This document shows, piece by piece, positions 47,680 to 56,070 of a stretch of DNA of 64,000 bases. The position numbers and the translations under genes were made by a program. The stretch lies in contig NZ_ASJB01000061.1 in the NCBI RefSeq assembly GCF_000478275.1, positions 152,024-216,023 of the forward strand. Direction: 5' to 3'. The notes beneath the pieces were generated by a model. It worked only from the letters and a program-made list of their open reading frames with translations. It was not told the origin of the DNA and did not search any database. Origin of the DNA: Amycolatopsis orientalis DSM 40040 = KCTC 9412. Lineage in GTDB: Bacteria; Actinomycetota; Actinomycetes; Mycobacteriales; Pseudonocardiaceae. The stretch's first letter is position 1, and each line of letters begins with the position of its first letter.

Positions 47680-48596
47680 TGACGGAAGAAGATCCTCGTG
47701 ACGGTGGAGCCCGGCCGGAGGTATTGGCGGACCAGGTCGGCGACCTGGTTCACCAGGACCAGGCCGCGGCCGCCGATCTGCCCGGGGGTGGCGGGCCGCC
47801 TGCCCGCCAGCGGATCGCTCAGCGTGCCTTCGTCGACGACCTCGCAGAGGACATGGTCCCCTTCACTCCAGATGCGGACGACGCCCTCACCCGAGCCGTG
47901 CAGCACGCTGTTGGTGGACAGTTCCGCCACGGCGAGCACGAGATCCTCCACCCGGCCCGGTCCGAGCCCGCTCACCTCGGCGCGTTCCTGGGCGAACCGG
48001 CGTACCGCGGAGAGCCTGGAGAGATCGAAGCGGAACGTGTCGGCCGTCCGCGGTTCGGGCAGCGGCAGGTTGTACTTGTCGACGACCGCGTCGGGGGCGT
48101 AGCCCTCGCTCGGGCGGTCCCCCTCGGCGCCGGAAAGGATCGGGTGGGTCCGCTCGGCGTCGGCGAGGACGTCGTCGTCGAGACGGGTCCGGTCGTACGG
48201 GCACAGGATGCTGAGGTCGCGTTCGCCGAACGCGAAGTTGATCAGCGCCTCGTGCTGCGCGCACGCCGGATATTCGATCTCGGACCGCCCCGCCCAGATC
48301 GGCTCGCCGATGATCCGTACCGGCCCCGGCCGGTTGTCCGCGAACGCGAGGAGCACCCCGGGGAGGATGCGGCCCGGATTGCGGCCCGCTTCGGTCATGT
48401 CGATGAGTTCGACTTCGGCGGCCGCGTCGCCCAGCGCCTCTTCGATGAGGGTGAGGTTCCGGCCGGGGACGGCCACGGCGACGGGCTCGTCACGCTTCAG
48501 ACCCTCAAGGATGTACGGAAGTGTTCCGTCCAGGTACTCGGAGTCACCGGAGTAGAGCAAGCCCACGTGGAGGAAGGGCCCCGCGGTGACTGTCAC
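47670..48596 (-). CDS. RsbA-like anti-sigma regulatory kinase (MEDS + HATPase)
   Basis: A 308-residue two-domain regulator. Residues ~1-165 form a MEDS domain (HVGLLYSGDSEYLDGTLPYI at the start), a presumed sensor of small ligands. Residues ~185-305 form an RsbW-like ATPase: VLAVAELSTNSVLHG is the N box near 219-233 and VNQVADLVRQY follows the G2 region. Such proteins act on anti-sigma/anti-anti-sigma partners of stress sigma factors; no partner gene is adjacent. A sigma-B/F-type promoter lies just upstream. The final codons and stop lie inside the palindrome at 47628-47679. Confidence 0.85.
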   Translation of the reverse strand: MTVTAGPFLHVGLLYSGDSEYLDGTLPYILEGLKRDEPVAVAVPGRNLTLIEEALGDAAAEVELIDMTEAGRNPGRILPGVLLAFADNRPGPVRIIGEPIWAGRSEIEYPACAQHEALINFAFGERDLSILCPYDRTRLDDDVLADAERTHPILSGAEGDRPSEGYAPDAVVDKYNLPLPEPRTADTFRFDLSRLSAVRRFAQERAEVSGLGPGRVEDLVLAVAELSTNSVLHGSGEGVVRIWSEGDHVLCEVVDEGTLSDPLAGRRPATPGQIGGRGLVLVNQVADLVRQYLRPGSTVTRIFFRHRS

Positions 48597-48605
48597 GGTC
48601 TCGTC

Positions 48606-48632
48606 TTACCCCGTCGGGGCGATTCTGAAACC
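48606..48632 (-). promoter_or_regulatory. Sigma-B/sigma-F-type promoter before the RsbA-like gene
   Basis: On the minus strand GGTTT (48632-48628), a 16-base spacer and GGGTAA (48611-48606) match the actinobacterial general-stress consensus GGTTT-N15-17-GGGTA. Only nine bases separate it from the GTG start, so the transcript would be nearly leaderless. Confidence 0.55.
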
Positions 48633-48672
48633 CTGCTAACGGAGGGAAACGAAAGAAAATCCGCCGGGCCGA

Positions 48673-49056
48673 TCAGCCGACCCAGCGTCCCGCCATCGAG
48701 ATCAACCAGAATCCGGCGAGCGTCGCAGCGGTGAACAGCCCCGTCCAGGCGACGAGCGCGCGATTCGCCTCCGCGCTCCGCGCCGCCTTGACCCGGATGA
48801 GCGCGTAGCCCGAAACGGCGAACAGGGGCAGCGGGATCAACGGCAACGGCGACAACCGGACGACGCCCGCCACCAGGCAGGTCGCCACCAGCACGCCGAG
48901 CGTGATCGTCAGCGCGCGCGGGATCCACGGGTGCCCGCGATAGGCCCCGATGACGATGCGTTCGGTGAGTTCGACGAGTCCCCTGACCTCGCGTGGACTC
49001 GCGGCTGCCAGCTCGGGAGCCTCGTTCTCGTCCTTCGTGGAAGTCAGCGGCACCAT
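48673..49056 (-). CDS. Small membrane protein, function unknown
   Basis: A 127-residue protein with about three membrane spans: ALTITLGVLVATCLVAGVV (~48-66), PLPLIPLPLFAVSGYALI (~70-88) and LVAWTGLFTAATLAGFWLIS (~101-120). The first 45 residues are hydrophilic and acidic. No family is recognised. It lies between clpX and the RsbA-like gene; a 76-base gap to the latter leaves open whether they share a transcript. Confidence 0.6.
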   Translation of the reverse strand: MVPLTSTKDENEAPELAAASPREVRGLVELTERIVIGAYRGHPWIPRALTITLGVLVATCLVAGVVRLSPLPLIPLPLFAVSGYALIRVKAARSAEANRALVAWTGLFTAATLAGFWLISMAGRWVG

Positions 49057-49101
49057 CGCATCCTATCTCGATCCGGTCACCGGCCGGACGGGACCGGAGA
49101 A

Positions 49102-49141
49102 ACCGATGCCCCGGCCGGAAGCGTCCGGCCGGGGCATCGGT
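49102..49141 (-). terminator. clpX terminator hairpin
   Basis: Positions 49102-49119 (ACCGATGCCCCGGCCGGA) pair perfectly over 18 bases with 49124-49141 around AGCG. The hairpin begins 19 bases past the clpX stop on the minus strand. Confidence 0.82.
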
Positions 49142-49160
49142 GACGAAGATCTCGCCGTGG

Positions 49161-50456
49161 TCAGGCGGACTTCTCGCCGCGCTCGCTACTGCGACGGCGT
49201 GACGGCTGACGCGCCACGATCGTCGGGTTCACGTTCTCGCGGACGGTCTGCTCGGTGATGACGACCTTCGCGACGTCGTCGCGGCTGGGGATGTCGTACA
49301 TGACCGGCTGCAGGACCTCTTCCATGATCGCGCGCAGGCCGCGGGCGCCGGTGCCGCGGAGCACGGCCTGGTCGGCGATGGCCTCGAGCGCGGTCTTGGT
49401 GAACTCCAGCTCGACGTTGTCCATCTCGAAGAGCTTCTTGTACTGCTTCACCAGCGCGTTGCGCGGCGTGGTCAAGATGCTGACCAGCGAGTCCTTGTCC
49501 AGGTGGGTCACCGTCGCCACGACCGGGAGCCTGCCGATGAACTCCGGGATCAGCCCGAACTTGATCAGGTCCTCCGGCATGGTGTCGGAGAAGATGTCGC
49601 TCTCGTCGATCTCGGCCTTGGTGCGGATCTCCGCGCCGAAACCGAGGCCGCGCTTGCCGACCCGCTCGTTGATGATCTTCTCCAGCCCGGCGAACGCGCC
49701 GGCCACGATGAACAGCACGTTCGTCGTGTCGATCTGGATGAACTCCTGGTGCGGATGCTTGCGGCCGCCCTGCGGCGGCACCGAGGCGGTGGTGCCCTCG
49801 AGGATCTTCAGCAGCGCCTGCTGCACGCCCTCACCGGACACGTCGCGGGTGATCGACGGGTTCTCCGACTTCCGGGCGATCTTGTCGACCTCGTCGATGT
49901 AGATGATGCCCGTCTCGGCCCGCTTGACGTCGTAGTCCGCCGCCTGGATCAGCTTGAGCAGGATGTTCTCGACGTCCTCGCCCACGTAACCGGCTTCGGT
50001 GAGCGCCGTGGCGTCCGCGATCGCGAACGGGACGTTCAGCATCTTCGCCAGCGTCTGGGCCAGATAGGTCTTGCCGCAGCCCGTCGGCCCGAGCATCAGG
50101 ATGTTGGACTTCGCCAGTTCGACGGTCTCGTCCTTGGAGTCCTTCGGCCCGGCCTTGTCGTCGGACTGCACACGCTTGTAGTGGTTGTACACCGCCACGG
50201 CCAGCGAACGCTTCGCGTCGTCCTGGCCGATGATGTACTGCTCGAGGAATTCGTGGATCTCGGCGGGTTTGGGCAGCTCGTCGAGCTTGACCTCACCGGC
50301 CTCGGCCAGTTCTTCCTCGATGATCTCGTTGCAGAGATCGATGCACTCATCGCAGATGTAGACCCCGGGGCCGGCAATGAGCTTCTTCACCTGCTTTTGG
50401 CTCTTGCCGCAGAAAGAACATTTCAGCAGGTCGCCGCCGTCACCGATCCGTGCCAT
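49161..50456 (-). CDS. clpX: ATP-dependent Clp protease ATP-binding subunit ClpX
   Basis: A 431-residue AAA+ unfoldase that feeds ClpP1P2. The N-terminal zinc domain has Cys13, Cys16, Cys35 and Cys38. Walker A GPTGCGKT is at 123-130, GYVGED holds the pore-1 loop, Walker B IIYIDEVDK is near 186, and an IGF-type ClpP-docking loop region is present as KRGLGFGAEI. ATG 50456 gives the standard start MARIGDGGDLLKCSFCGKSQ; an in-frame GTG at 50543 adds 29 unconserved residues. It is downstream of clpP2 but separated by a terminator. Confidence 0.97.
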   Translation of the reverse strand: MARIGDGGDLLKCSFCGKSQKQVKKLIAGPGVYICDECIDLCNEIIEEELAEAGEVKLDELPKPAEIHEFLEQYIIGQDDAKRSLAVAVYNHYKRVQSDDKAGPKDSKDETVELAKSNILMLGPTGCGKTYLAQTLAKMLNVPFAIADATALTEAGYVGEDVENILLKLIQAADYDVKRAETGIIYIDEVDKIARKSENPSITRDVSGEGVQQALLKILEGTTASVPPQGGRKHPHQEFIQIDTTNVLFIVAGAFAGLEKIINERVGKRGLGFGAEIRTKAEIDESDIFSDTMPEDLIKFGLIPEFIGRLPVVATVTHLDKDSLVSILTTPRNALVKQYKKLFEMDNVELEFTKTALEAIADQAVLRGTGARGLRAIMEEVLQPVMYDIPSRDDVAKVVITEQTVRENVNPTIVARQPSRRRSSERGEKSA

Positions 50457-50656
50457 GGCCGTTGACCTCGTCCCCTCCGGCGCGCTCTCTGCGCCTGCAC
50501 TGTCGCGCCCGCACTGCCGCGCCTGACTGTCGCCCCCGGTCACGCATGACCGATCGGAGCCTCACACATTGCCACTGACGGTACCCGCCCGATGCCGCCG
50601 GCGGGAGAACCAACGTCACATCTGAGCACGCCAGAAGCTGACCATAGACCAGGGAT

Positions 50657-50687
50657 CCGGTGCGTGTCGTCACCCGACACGCACCGG
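50657..50687 (-). terminator. clpP2 terminator hairpin
   Basis: CCGGTGCGTGTCG (50657-50669) pairs perfectly with 50675-50687 around TCACC, 12 bases past the clpP2 stop. The remaining spacer (50457-50650) should contain the clpX promoter; no consensus was clear. Confidence 0.75.
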
Positions 50688-50699
50688 TCCCGTCCGCGA

Positions 50700-51371
50700 T
50701 CAGCTGCTCGAAGCCTTCCGGTACTCGAGCACCTCGTCGACGATCCCGTACGCCTTGGCCTCGTCGGCCGTCAGGATCTTGTCGCGCTCGATGTCCTTCT
50801 TGACGTCGTCGGCGTCCTTGTTCGTGTGCTTGGCGAGGATGACCTCCATCTGGCGGCGCACACGCTGGATCTCGTTGGCCTGGATCTCCAGGTCCGAGAC
50901 CTGGCCGTAGGTGCCCTCGGTGGCGGGCTGGTGGATCAGCACCCGCGAGTTCGGCAGCGTGAACCGCTTGCCGGGGGTACCGGCCGCCAGCAGCACCGCG
51001 GCGGCCGAGGCGGCCTGGCCGATGCACATGGTGACGATGTCGGGCCGGACGTACTGCATCGTGTCGTAGATCGCCATCAGCGCGGTGAACGAGCCACCGG
51101 GCGAGTTGATCAGGATCATGATGTCGCGGTCCGGGTCCTCGTGCTCGAGGTGCAGCAGCTGGACCATCACGTCGTTCGCCGACGCGTCGTCGATCTGCAC
51201 GCCGAGCATGATCTGACGCTCTTCGTAGAGCTTGTTGTACGGGTTCGACTCCTTGATGCCGTAGCTGGTGCGCTCGACGTAGGAGGGCAGGACGTACCGC
51301 GACTGCGGCAGCTGGAGCCGCGACTGCGGTCCCTGGGCCTGCGACCCGATCGGAAGCTGGAAGTTGCTCAT
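50700..51371 (-). CDS. clpP2: ATP-dependent Clp protease proteolytic subunit 2
   Basis: A 223-residue ClpP. The triad is Ser122 in GQAASAAA, His147 in LIHQPA and Asp197 in IERDKIL. An ~18-residue N-terminal extension precedes the core RYVLPSYVERTSYG. In actinobacteria ClpP2 pairs with ClpP1 as a mixed tetradecamer, and ClpX docks on the ClpP2 ring. It is 28 bases downstream of clpP1 in the same operon. Confidence 0.95.
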   Translation of the reverse strand: MSNFQLPIGSQAQGPQSRLQLPQSRYVLPSYVERTSYGIKESNPYNKLYEERQIMLGVQIDDASANDVMVQLLHLEHEDPDRDIMILINSPGGSFTALMAIYDTMQYVRPDIVTMCIGQAASAAAVLLAAGTPGKRFTLPNSRVLIHQPATEGTYGQVSDLEIQANEIQRVRRQMEVILAKHTNKDADDVKKDIERDKILTADEAKAYGIVDEVLEYRKASSS

Positions 51372-51399
51372 GGGGAATTCTCCTGTGTGCCGGCGCGGA

Positions 51400-52002
51400 T
51401 CAGCGGTTGGGAAGCGGGTTCTCGCGCGTGAGGACCTGGTCGACGAAGCCGTAGTCCTTCGCCTCCTGCGCGGTGAACCAGCGGTCGCGGTCGCCGTCCT
51501 TGACGATCTGCTCGACCGTCTGCCCGGTCTGCTCGGCCGTGATCTTGGCCAGCTCCTGCTTCCACTTCCCGAACACCTCGGCCTGGATGGCGATGTCGGA
51601 GGCGGTGCCGCCGACGCCGGCCGAGGGCTGGTGCATGAGGATGCGCGCGTGCTGCAGCGCGTACCGCTTGCCGGGCGTGCCGGAGGACAGCAGGAACTGC
51701 CCCATCGACGCGGCCAGGCCCATCGCGTAGGTCGCGACGTCCGGGCGGATCAGCTGCATGGTGTCGTAGATCGCGAAGCCCGCGGTGACCGAGCCACCGG
51801 GCGAGTTGATGTAGAAGCGGATGTCCGACTCGGAGTCATCGGCGTCCAGCAGCAACAGCTGGGCGGTGATCCGGTTCGCGACCTCGTCGTTGACCTCGGA
51901 GCCGAGGACGACGATGCGTTCCTGGAGCAACCGCTCGAAGACCGAGTCGGTGAGGTTGAGCCCTGCGGTACCGGTCCGCGCCTCGGGCGTGTGCTGCGTC
52001 AC
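51400..52002 (-). CDS. clpP1: ATP-dependent Clp protease proteolytic subunit 1
   Basis: A 200-residue ClpP. The triad is Ser99 in GLAASMGQ, His124 in LMHQPS and Asp173 in DRDRWFTAQE. GTG 52002 (MTQHTPEARTGTAGLNLTDS) is chosen because AAGGCAGGCAG lies upstream and the length fits the family; the open frame to 52155 is repetitive and unlike ClpP. It heads clpP1-clpP2. Its leader carries a perfect palindrome CGCCGACGGCG (52018-52028) resembling the ClgR core and three direct repeats further up. Confidence 0.94.
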   Translation of the reverse strand: MTQHTPEARTGTAGLNLTDSVFERLLQERIVVLGSEVNDEVANRITAQLLLLDADDSESDIRFYINSPGGSVTAGFAIYDTMQLIRPDVATYAMGLAASMGQFLLSSGTPGKRYALQHARILMHQPSAGVGGTASDIAIQAEVFGKWKQELAKITAEQTGQTVEQIVKDGDRDRWFTAQEAKDYGFVDQVLTRENPLPNR

Positions 52003-52056
52003 GTCTGCCTGCCTTTTCGCCGACGGCGGCGTGGCCGTGCCTCGCCGCCGCTGTTG

Positions 52057-52103
52057 TGTCCAGATGCTGCGTGTCCAGATGCTGTTGCCGTCTCCAGATG
52101 CTG
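52057..52103. repeat. Three direct repeats in the clpP1 leader
   Basis: TGTCCAGATGCTG occurs at 52057-52069 and 52072-52084 and as TCTCCAGATGCTG at 52091-52103, with periods of 15 and 19 bases. They lie 55-100 bases upstream of the clpP1 start on the minus strand, where they could be protein-binding sites or replication-slippage products. Confidence 0.6.
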
Positions 52104-52125
52104 AAGATCTTGCAACCGACCCTAA

Positions 52126-52167
52126 CGAACTTGGGCGGTGCAGAATGCCTGACACCGCCCAAGTTCG
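52126..52167. terminator. 15-bp hairpin after tig
   Basis: CGAACTTGGGCGGTG (52126-52140) pairs perfectly with CACCGCCCAAGTTCG (52153-52167) around a 12-base loop, between the tig stop (52209) and the clpP1 leader. It probably ends tig transcription. Confidence 0.7.
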
Positions 52168-52208
52168 CTTACAGCTTTACGGTCCTTTTCACGCGGACCG
52201 CGTATTCC

Positions 52209-53579
52209 CTACTCGGCCGCAGTCTTCGCGGTCTCTTCGGTGACCTGCGTCTCCTCGGCTGCGGGGCCGAACAGCTCCTCGAGGTCGACCGCGGTGCCCG
52301 AGGCGTCGGTCACGGTGGTCTTGCGGACCACCGAGGCCAGCGCCTTGCCGCGGCGGACGTCGGCGTAGATCGCGGTCAGCTGACCGGACTGCTGCGCCCG
52401 CTGGACGTACTCGTCCGGGCTGACGCCGAAGCGCTGCGCCTGGTAGATGATCCGCTCGGTGAGCTCGCCGTCGTTGACCGACGTCTGCTCGGCGTCGGCG
52501 ATGCTGTCCAGCAGCAGCTGGGTGCGGACCGCCTTCTCCGACTCCTCGCGAACCTCGGCGTCGAACTCTTCGAGGGTGCGGCCTTCGGCTTCGAGAGCCT
52601 TGGCGAACTGCGCCTCGTCGTGGTCGAACGGGTGGATCGCGTCGTGCTTGCGGTTCTCGATCTCGGCTTCGAGGACCTTCTCCGGGATCGCGACCTCGGT
52701 GCGCTCGAGCAGCTCCTCGAGGACCTTGTCACGGGCCTGGACGCCCTGCTGCATCTTCTTGACGCGGCCGAGGCGCTCGCGAAGGTCGCCCTTCAGCTCG
52801 TCGATCGTGTCGAACTCGCTCGCCATCTGGGCGAACTCGTCGTCCGCCTCGGGCAGCTCGCGCTGCTTGATGGTCTGCACGGTGACGGTGACCTCGGCGT
52901 CCTTGCCCGCGTGCTCGCCGGCGACCAGCTTCGTGGTGAAGGTCTTGGTCTCGCCCGCGTTCGCGCCGATGATCGCCTCGTCGATACCGTCGACGAGCTG
53001 GCCGGAGCCGATCTCGTAGGACAGGCCGGTGGTCGAGGCCTCCTCGACCTCCTGGCCGTCGACGGTGGCCGCGAGGTCGATCGAGACGAAGTCGCCGTTC
53101 TCGGCGGGCCGGTCGACACCGGTCAGCGTGCCGAAGCGGGCGCGCAGCTCGTCGAGCTGCTCGTCGACCTCGGCGTCGGTCAGTTCGACGTCGTCGACGC
53201 TGACCGAGAAGCCTTCGAGGTCGGGCAGCGAGATCTCCGGGCGGATGTCGACCTCGGCGGTGAACTCGAGCACCTCACGGTCCTCGAGCTTGGTCACCTC
53301 GAACTCGGGCTGACCCAGCGTGCGGACCTCGCCCGCGCGCACGGCCTCCATGTACTTGGCCGGAATGACCTCGTTGACGACCTCGTCGAGCACCGGGGCT
53401 CGCCCGATCCGGCTTTCCAGCACGCGAGCCGGCGCCTTGCCCGGGCGGAAGCCGGGGATGCGCACCTGCTGGGCGATCTTGCGGTAGGCGCGGTCGAAGT
53501 TCGGCTTGAGCTCGTCGAACGGCACCTCGACATTGATCTTGACTCGCGTCGGGCTGAGCTGCTCGACGGTGCTCTTCAA
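52209..53579 (-). CDS. tig: Trigger factor
   Basis: A 456-residue ribosome-associated chaperone and prolyl isomerase. The N-terminal ribosome-binding domain has GFRPGKAPARVLESRIG near 44-60, the exit-tunnel docking motif. An FKBP-type domain (~150-240) includes ENGDFVSIDL, and a long helical C-terminal chaperone domain ends in an acidic, Thr-rich tail. ATG 53579 gives MKSTVEQLSPTRVKINVEVP, the normal start. tig-clpP1-clpP2-clpX is the conserved bacterial order. Confidence 0.96.
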   Translation of the reverse strand: MKSTVEQLSPTRVKINVEVPFDELKPNFDRAYRKIAQQVRIPGFRPGKAPARVLESRIGRAPVLDEVVNEVIPAKYMEAVRAGEVRTLGQPEFEVTKLEDREVLEFTAEVDIRPEISLPDLEGFSVSVDDVELTDAEVDEQLDELRARFGTLTGVDRPAENGDFVSIDLAATVDGQEVEEASTTGLSYEIGSGQLVDGIDEAIIGANAGETKTFTTKLVAGEHAGKDAEVTVTVQTIKQRELPEADDEFAQMASEFDTIDELKGDLRERLGRVKKMQQGVQARDKVLEELLERTEVAIPEKVLEAEIENRKHDAIHPFDHDEAQFAKALEAEGRTLEEFDAEVREESEKAVRTQLLLDSIADAEQTSVNDGELTERIIYQAQRFGVSPDEYVQRAQQSGQLTAIYADVRRGKALASVVRKTTVTDASGTAVDLEELFGPAAEETQVTEETAKTAAE

Positions 53580-53906
53580 CGTATTCTCCTCGAGCGGTAA
53601 ACGATGTGATTGAGCATCCGCATGTGCTGCACAGCGGATGTCCCCTGGTCGCCTTGCAGACCGGGCCGTCCGAGTCTAGGCCCCGCGGATCGTCGCCCCG
53701 GGTCCGGGGCCGCCCGAACGGCCTCCGGCCCCTCGCCCCGGGCCGAGCACAGGTTTCGGGGACCGTCCGGCGAACCGGCCCCGGACCACCCGATCGGATC
53801 AGTTTTCGGTTCTTCTCTGTTACGAAGCGGACCTTTCCTGGACACGGTCGTCGGTAACACTCCACCATCGGGCGCCGTCACAAGGCCATTCGGCAGGTCG
53901 TTGAAG
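53580..53906. other. Spacer between divergent tig and fusion genes
   Basis: This 327-base stretch holds the tig leader and promoter region. Apart from the hairpin at 53615-53640 I see no gene, tRNA or repeat. The segment 53690-53760 is extremely GC-rich with short CCCCGGG-type palindromes. No confident promoter for tig was found. Confidence 0.4.
53615..53640 (-). promoter_or_regulatory. Stem-loop in the tig leader
   Basis: CATCCGC (53615-53621) pairs with GCGGATG (53634-53640), and TGTGC/GCACA continues the stem inside around one bulged A. It lies about 35 bases before the tig start codon on the minus strand. It could influence tig translation or act as a transcription pause; function is inferred. 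Confidence 0.4.
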
Positions 53907-53935
53907 TTTACAAACCAGTACTAATTGTCTACGGT
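53907..53935 (+). promoter_or_regulatory. Probable sigma-70-type promoter of the desaturase fusion
   Basis: TTTACA (53907-53912), a 17-base spacer and TACGGT (53930-53935) resemble a housekeeping -35/-10 pair in an unusually AT-rich patch. It would start RNA near 53942, giving a leader of about 36 bases that includes CGAGGGGA ahead of the ATG. Confidence 0.5.
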
Positions 53936-53977
53936 GTGACGGCTTGTCCCGGCAGCATCGACCGAGGGGACCGATCG

Positions 53978-56056
53978 ATGACCGTCACCGCCACCCGGTC
54001 CGAGGACACGGGGAACCTTCCGGCAAGACCCGCGTCACGCGGTGTGCCCAACCCGCGGATCCCGCTCCCGGTGGTCTCGGTGCCGACGGTGCTGCTGTTC
54101 ACCGGCGGGGTGATGGTCTGGACGGGCGCCACCTGGCTCGTGGTCACCGAGGCCGCGTCGTTGTGGGTGACCATGCCGCTGCACGCGCTGGTCACCTTCA
54201 CCATGTTCACCGTGCTGCACGAGTCGACGCATCACGCGGCCGGGCAGCTCACCTGGGTCAACGAACTGCTCGGCAGGCTCGCGATGCCGTTCGTGGCGAG
54301 CTACGGCTCCTTTCCCCTGGTGCGCTACATCCATCTGGAGCACCACCGCAACACCAACGAGGACGCGCACACCGATCCCGACGCGTGGACCGCGCACGGC
54401 CCCTGGTGGCAACTGCCGCTGCGGTGGCTGACCATCGACTTCTGGTACGCCCGCTTCTACGTGGCGCGGCAGCGCACGCGGCCGCGGTCGGAGCGGATCG
54501 AGACCGCGGCCGTCGTCACGCTGAGCCTCGCCGCCTTCGCCTGGCTGGCCGCGACCGGCCACGGCTGGGAACTGCTGGTGATCTACCTGATCCCGCAACG
54601 CGTCGGGCTGGCCGTGCTGGCCTGGTGGTTCGACTGGCTCCCGCATCACGATCTCGGGGCCCGACGGCAGGACCGGTTCGGTGCCACCCGCGTCCGCGTC
54701 GGGCTCGAATGGCTGATGACACCGATCATGCTGTGCCAGAACTACCACCTGGTGCACCATCTCCACCCGGCGATCCCGTTCTACCGGTACCTGCGGATCT
54801 GGAAGGACAACCGCGACGCCTACCTCGCCAGGGACGTCCCGATCGCGACCGCCTGGGGCCGCGAGCTGACGTCCTCGGAGTACCGCGAATGGCGTCAGCT
54901 GACCGGCTCGCTCACCGAGGAGCCCCCGGCTCCCCAGCCGCCGCGGCCGAGCCTGTTCCACCCGCTGCGGGTCGCCGAGGTCCGGCCGCTGTGCGAAGGT
55001 GCCGTCACCGTGACGTTCGACGTGCCGGAGCGGCTCAGGGAGACCTTCCGGTTCACCCCCGGCCAGCACGTCGTCATCCGCGCGGAGGTCGACGGCGAAG
55101 AGGTGCGGCGCGCGTACTCGATCTGTTCGACGCCGGAGTCCGGGGTACTGCGGATCGCGATCAAGCATCAGCTCGGCGGCGCGTTCTCGACGTTCGCCAC
55201 CACCGAACTGGCGGCGGGCGACGTGCTGGACGTGTTACCCCCTGACGGTATGTTCACGCTAACCCCCGAACCGGGCCGCACCGGCCGGTACGTGGCGCTC
55301 GCCGCGGGGAGCGGGATCACGCCGATCCTGTCGATCCTGGCCTCGACCCTGCTGACCGAACCGCACAGCCGGGCGACCCTGCTGTACATCAACACCTCCG
55401 GCGCCAGCACGATGTTCGCCGACGAACTCGGCGGCCTCGCCGCGCGGCTCGGCGGACGGCTGCACGTCGTGCACTACCGCACCGACGAACGCGACCCGGA
55501 TCTGCGCAGGCAACGGACCGAAAAGCCGTTCGACACCGTCGGGGAGGCGCTGGCGATCTCGCACGAGCGCTACCAGCGCGGCCGCCTCGACGGCATCCGT
55601 CTCCGCGCGCTGCTGCAGGCGCGGCTGCACCCGGCGAAGGTGGACGACTGGTTCCTGTGCGGTCCGCGCGATCTGGTCGACATGGCCCGCCGGACGCTGG
55701 CGGACAAGGACGTCCCGGAGGAGAACGTCCACTTCGAACTGTTCCAGGGCGCGCTCCCCGTCCGTCCGTCGCGGCGGCCGGGTCCGGTGCTGACCGTGAC
55801 CGCCGGCGGGAAGACCGCCGAAATCCCCGCCACAGCGGGCGAAACCGTGCTCAGCGCGGCGCTGCGGCACGGTGTCGACGCGCCCTACGCGTGCGTCGGC
55901 GGGGCTTGCGGGACGTGCCGGGCGTCGGTGGTGCGGGGCAGCGCGCGGATGGACGTGCACTACGCGCTCGCCGCCGAGGAGGTCGCCCAGGGGCGGATCC
56001 TGACCTGCCGGGCGGTGGCGACCTCGGACGAGCTGAGCGTGGACTACGACCGCTGA
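53978..56056 (+). CDS. Fused membrane desaturase/hydroxylase-ferredoxin reductase-ferredoxin
   Basis: A 692-residue protein joining a full redox chain. Residues ~30-300 form a membrane FADS-like di-iron domain with histidine boxes H81ESTHH86, H119LEHH123 and H257LVHH261, plus H223-H224, and hydrophobic spans near 35-58, 67-80, 178-192 and 198-216. Residues ~325-590 form a PaaE-like flavin reductase: RRAYSICSTPES (flavin) and AAGSGITPILSI (NAD(P)H). Residues ~600-692 form a plant-type [2Fe-2S] ferredoxin with C639-x4-C644-x2-C647-x29-C677. It should need only NAD(P)H and O2 to desaturate or hydroxylate a lipid or small amphipathic substrate. ATG 53978 has CGAGGGGA upstream. Rhizopine-oxygenase-like and acyl-lipid desaturases are the closest families I can suggest. 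Confidence 0.87.
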   Translation: MTVTATRSEDTGNLPARPASRGVPNPRIPLPVVSVPTVLLFTGGVMVWTGATWLVVTEAASLWVTMPLHALVTFTMFTVLHESTHHAAGQLTWVNELLGRLAMPFVASYGSFPLVRYIHLEHHRNTNEDAHTDPDAWTAHGPWWQLPLRWLTIDFWYARFYVARQRTRPRSERIETAAVVTLSLAAFAWLAATGHGWELLVIYLIPQRVGLAVLAWWFDWLPHHDLGARRQDRFGATRVRVGLEWLMTPIMLCQNYHLVHHLHPAIPFYRYLRIWKDNRDAYLARDVPIATAWGRELTSSEYREWRQLTGSLTEEPPAPQPPRPSLFHPLRVAEVRPLCEGAVTVTFDVPERLRETFRFTPGQHVVIRAEVDGEEVRRAYSICSTPESGVLRIAIKHQLGGAFSTFATTELAAGDVLDVLPPDGMFTLTPEPGRTGRYVALAAGSGITPILSILASTLLTEPHSRATLLYINTSGASTMFADELGGLAARLGGRLHVVHYRTDERDPDLRRQRTEKPFDTVGEALAISHERYQRGRLDGIRLRALLQARLHPAKVDDWFLCGPRDLVDMARRTLADKDVPEENVHFELFQGALPVRPSRRPGPVLTVTAGGKTAEIPATAGETVLSAALRHGVDAPYACVGGACGTCRASVVRGSARMDVHYALAAEEVAQGRILTCRAVATSDELSVDYDR

Positions 56057-56070
56057 GGTGCCCGGGTCGT

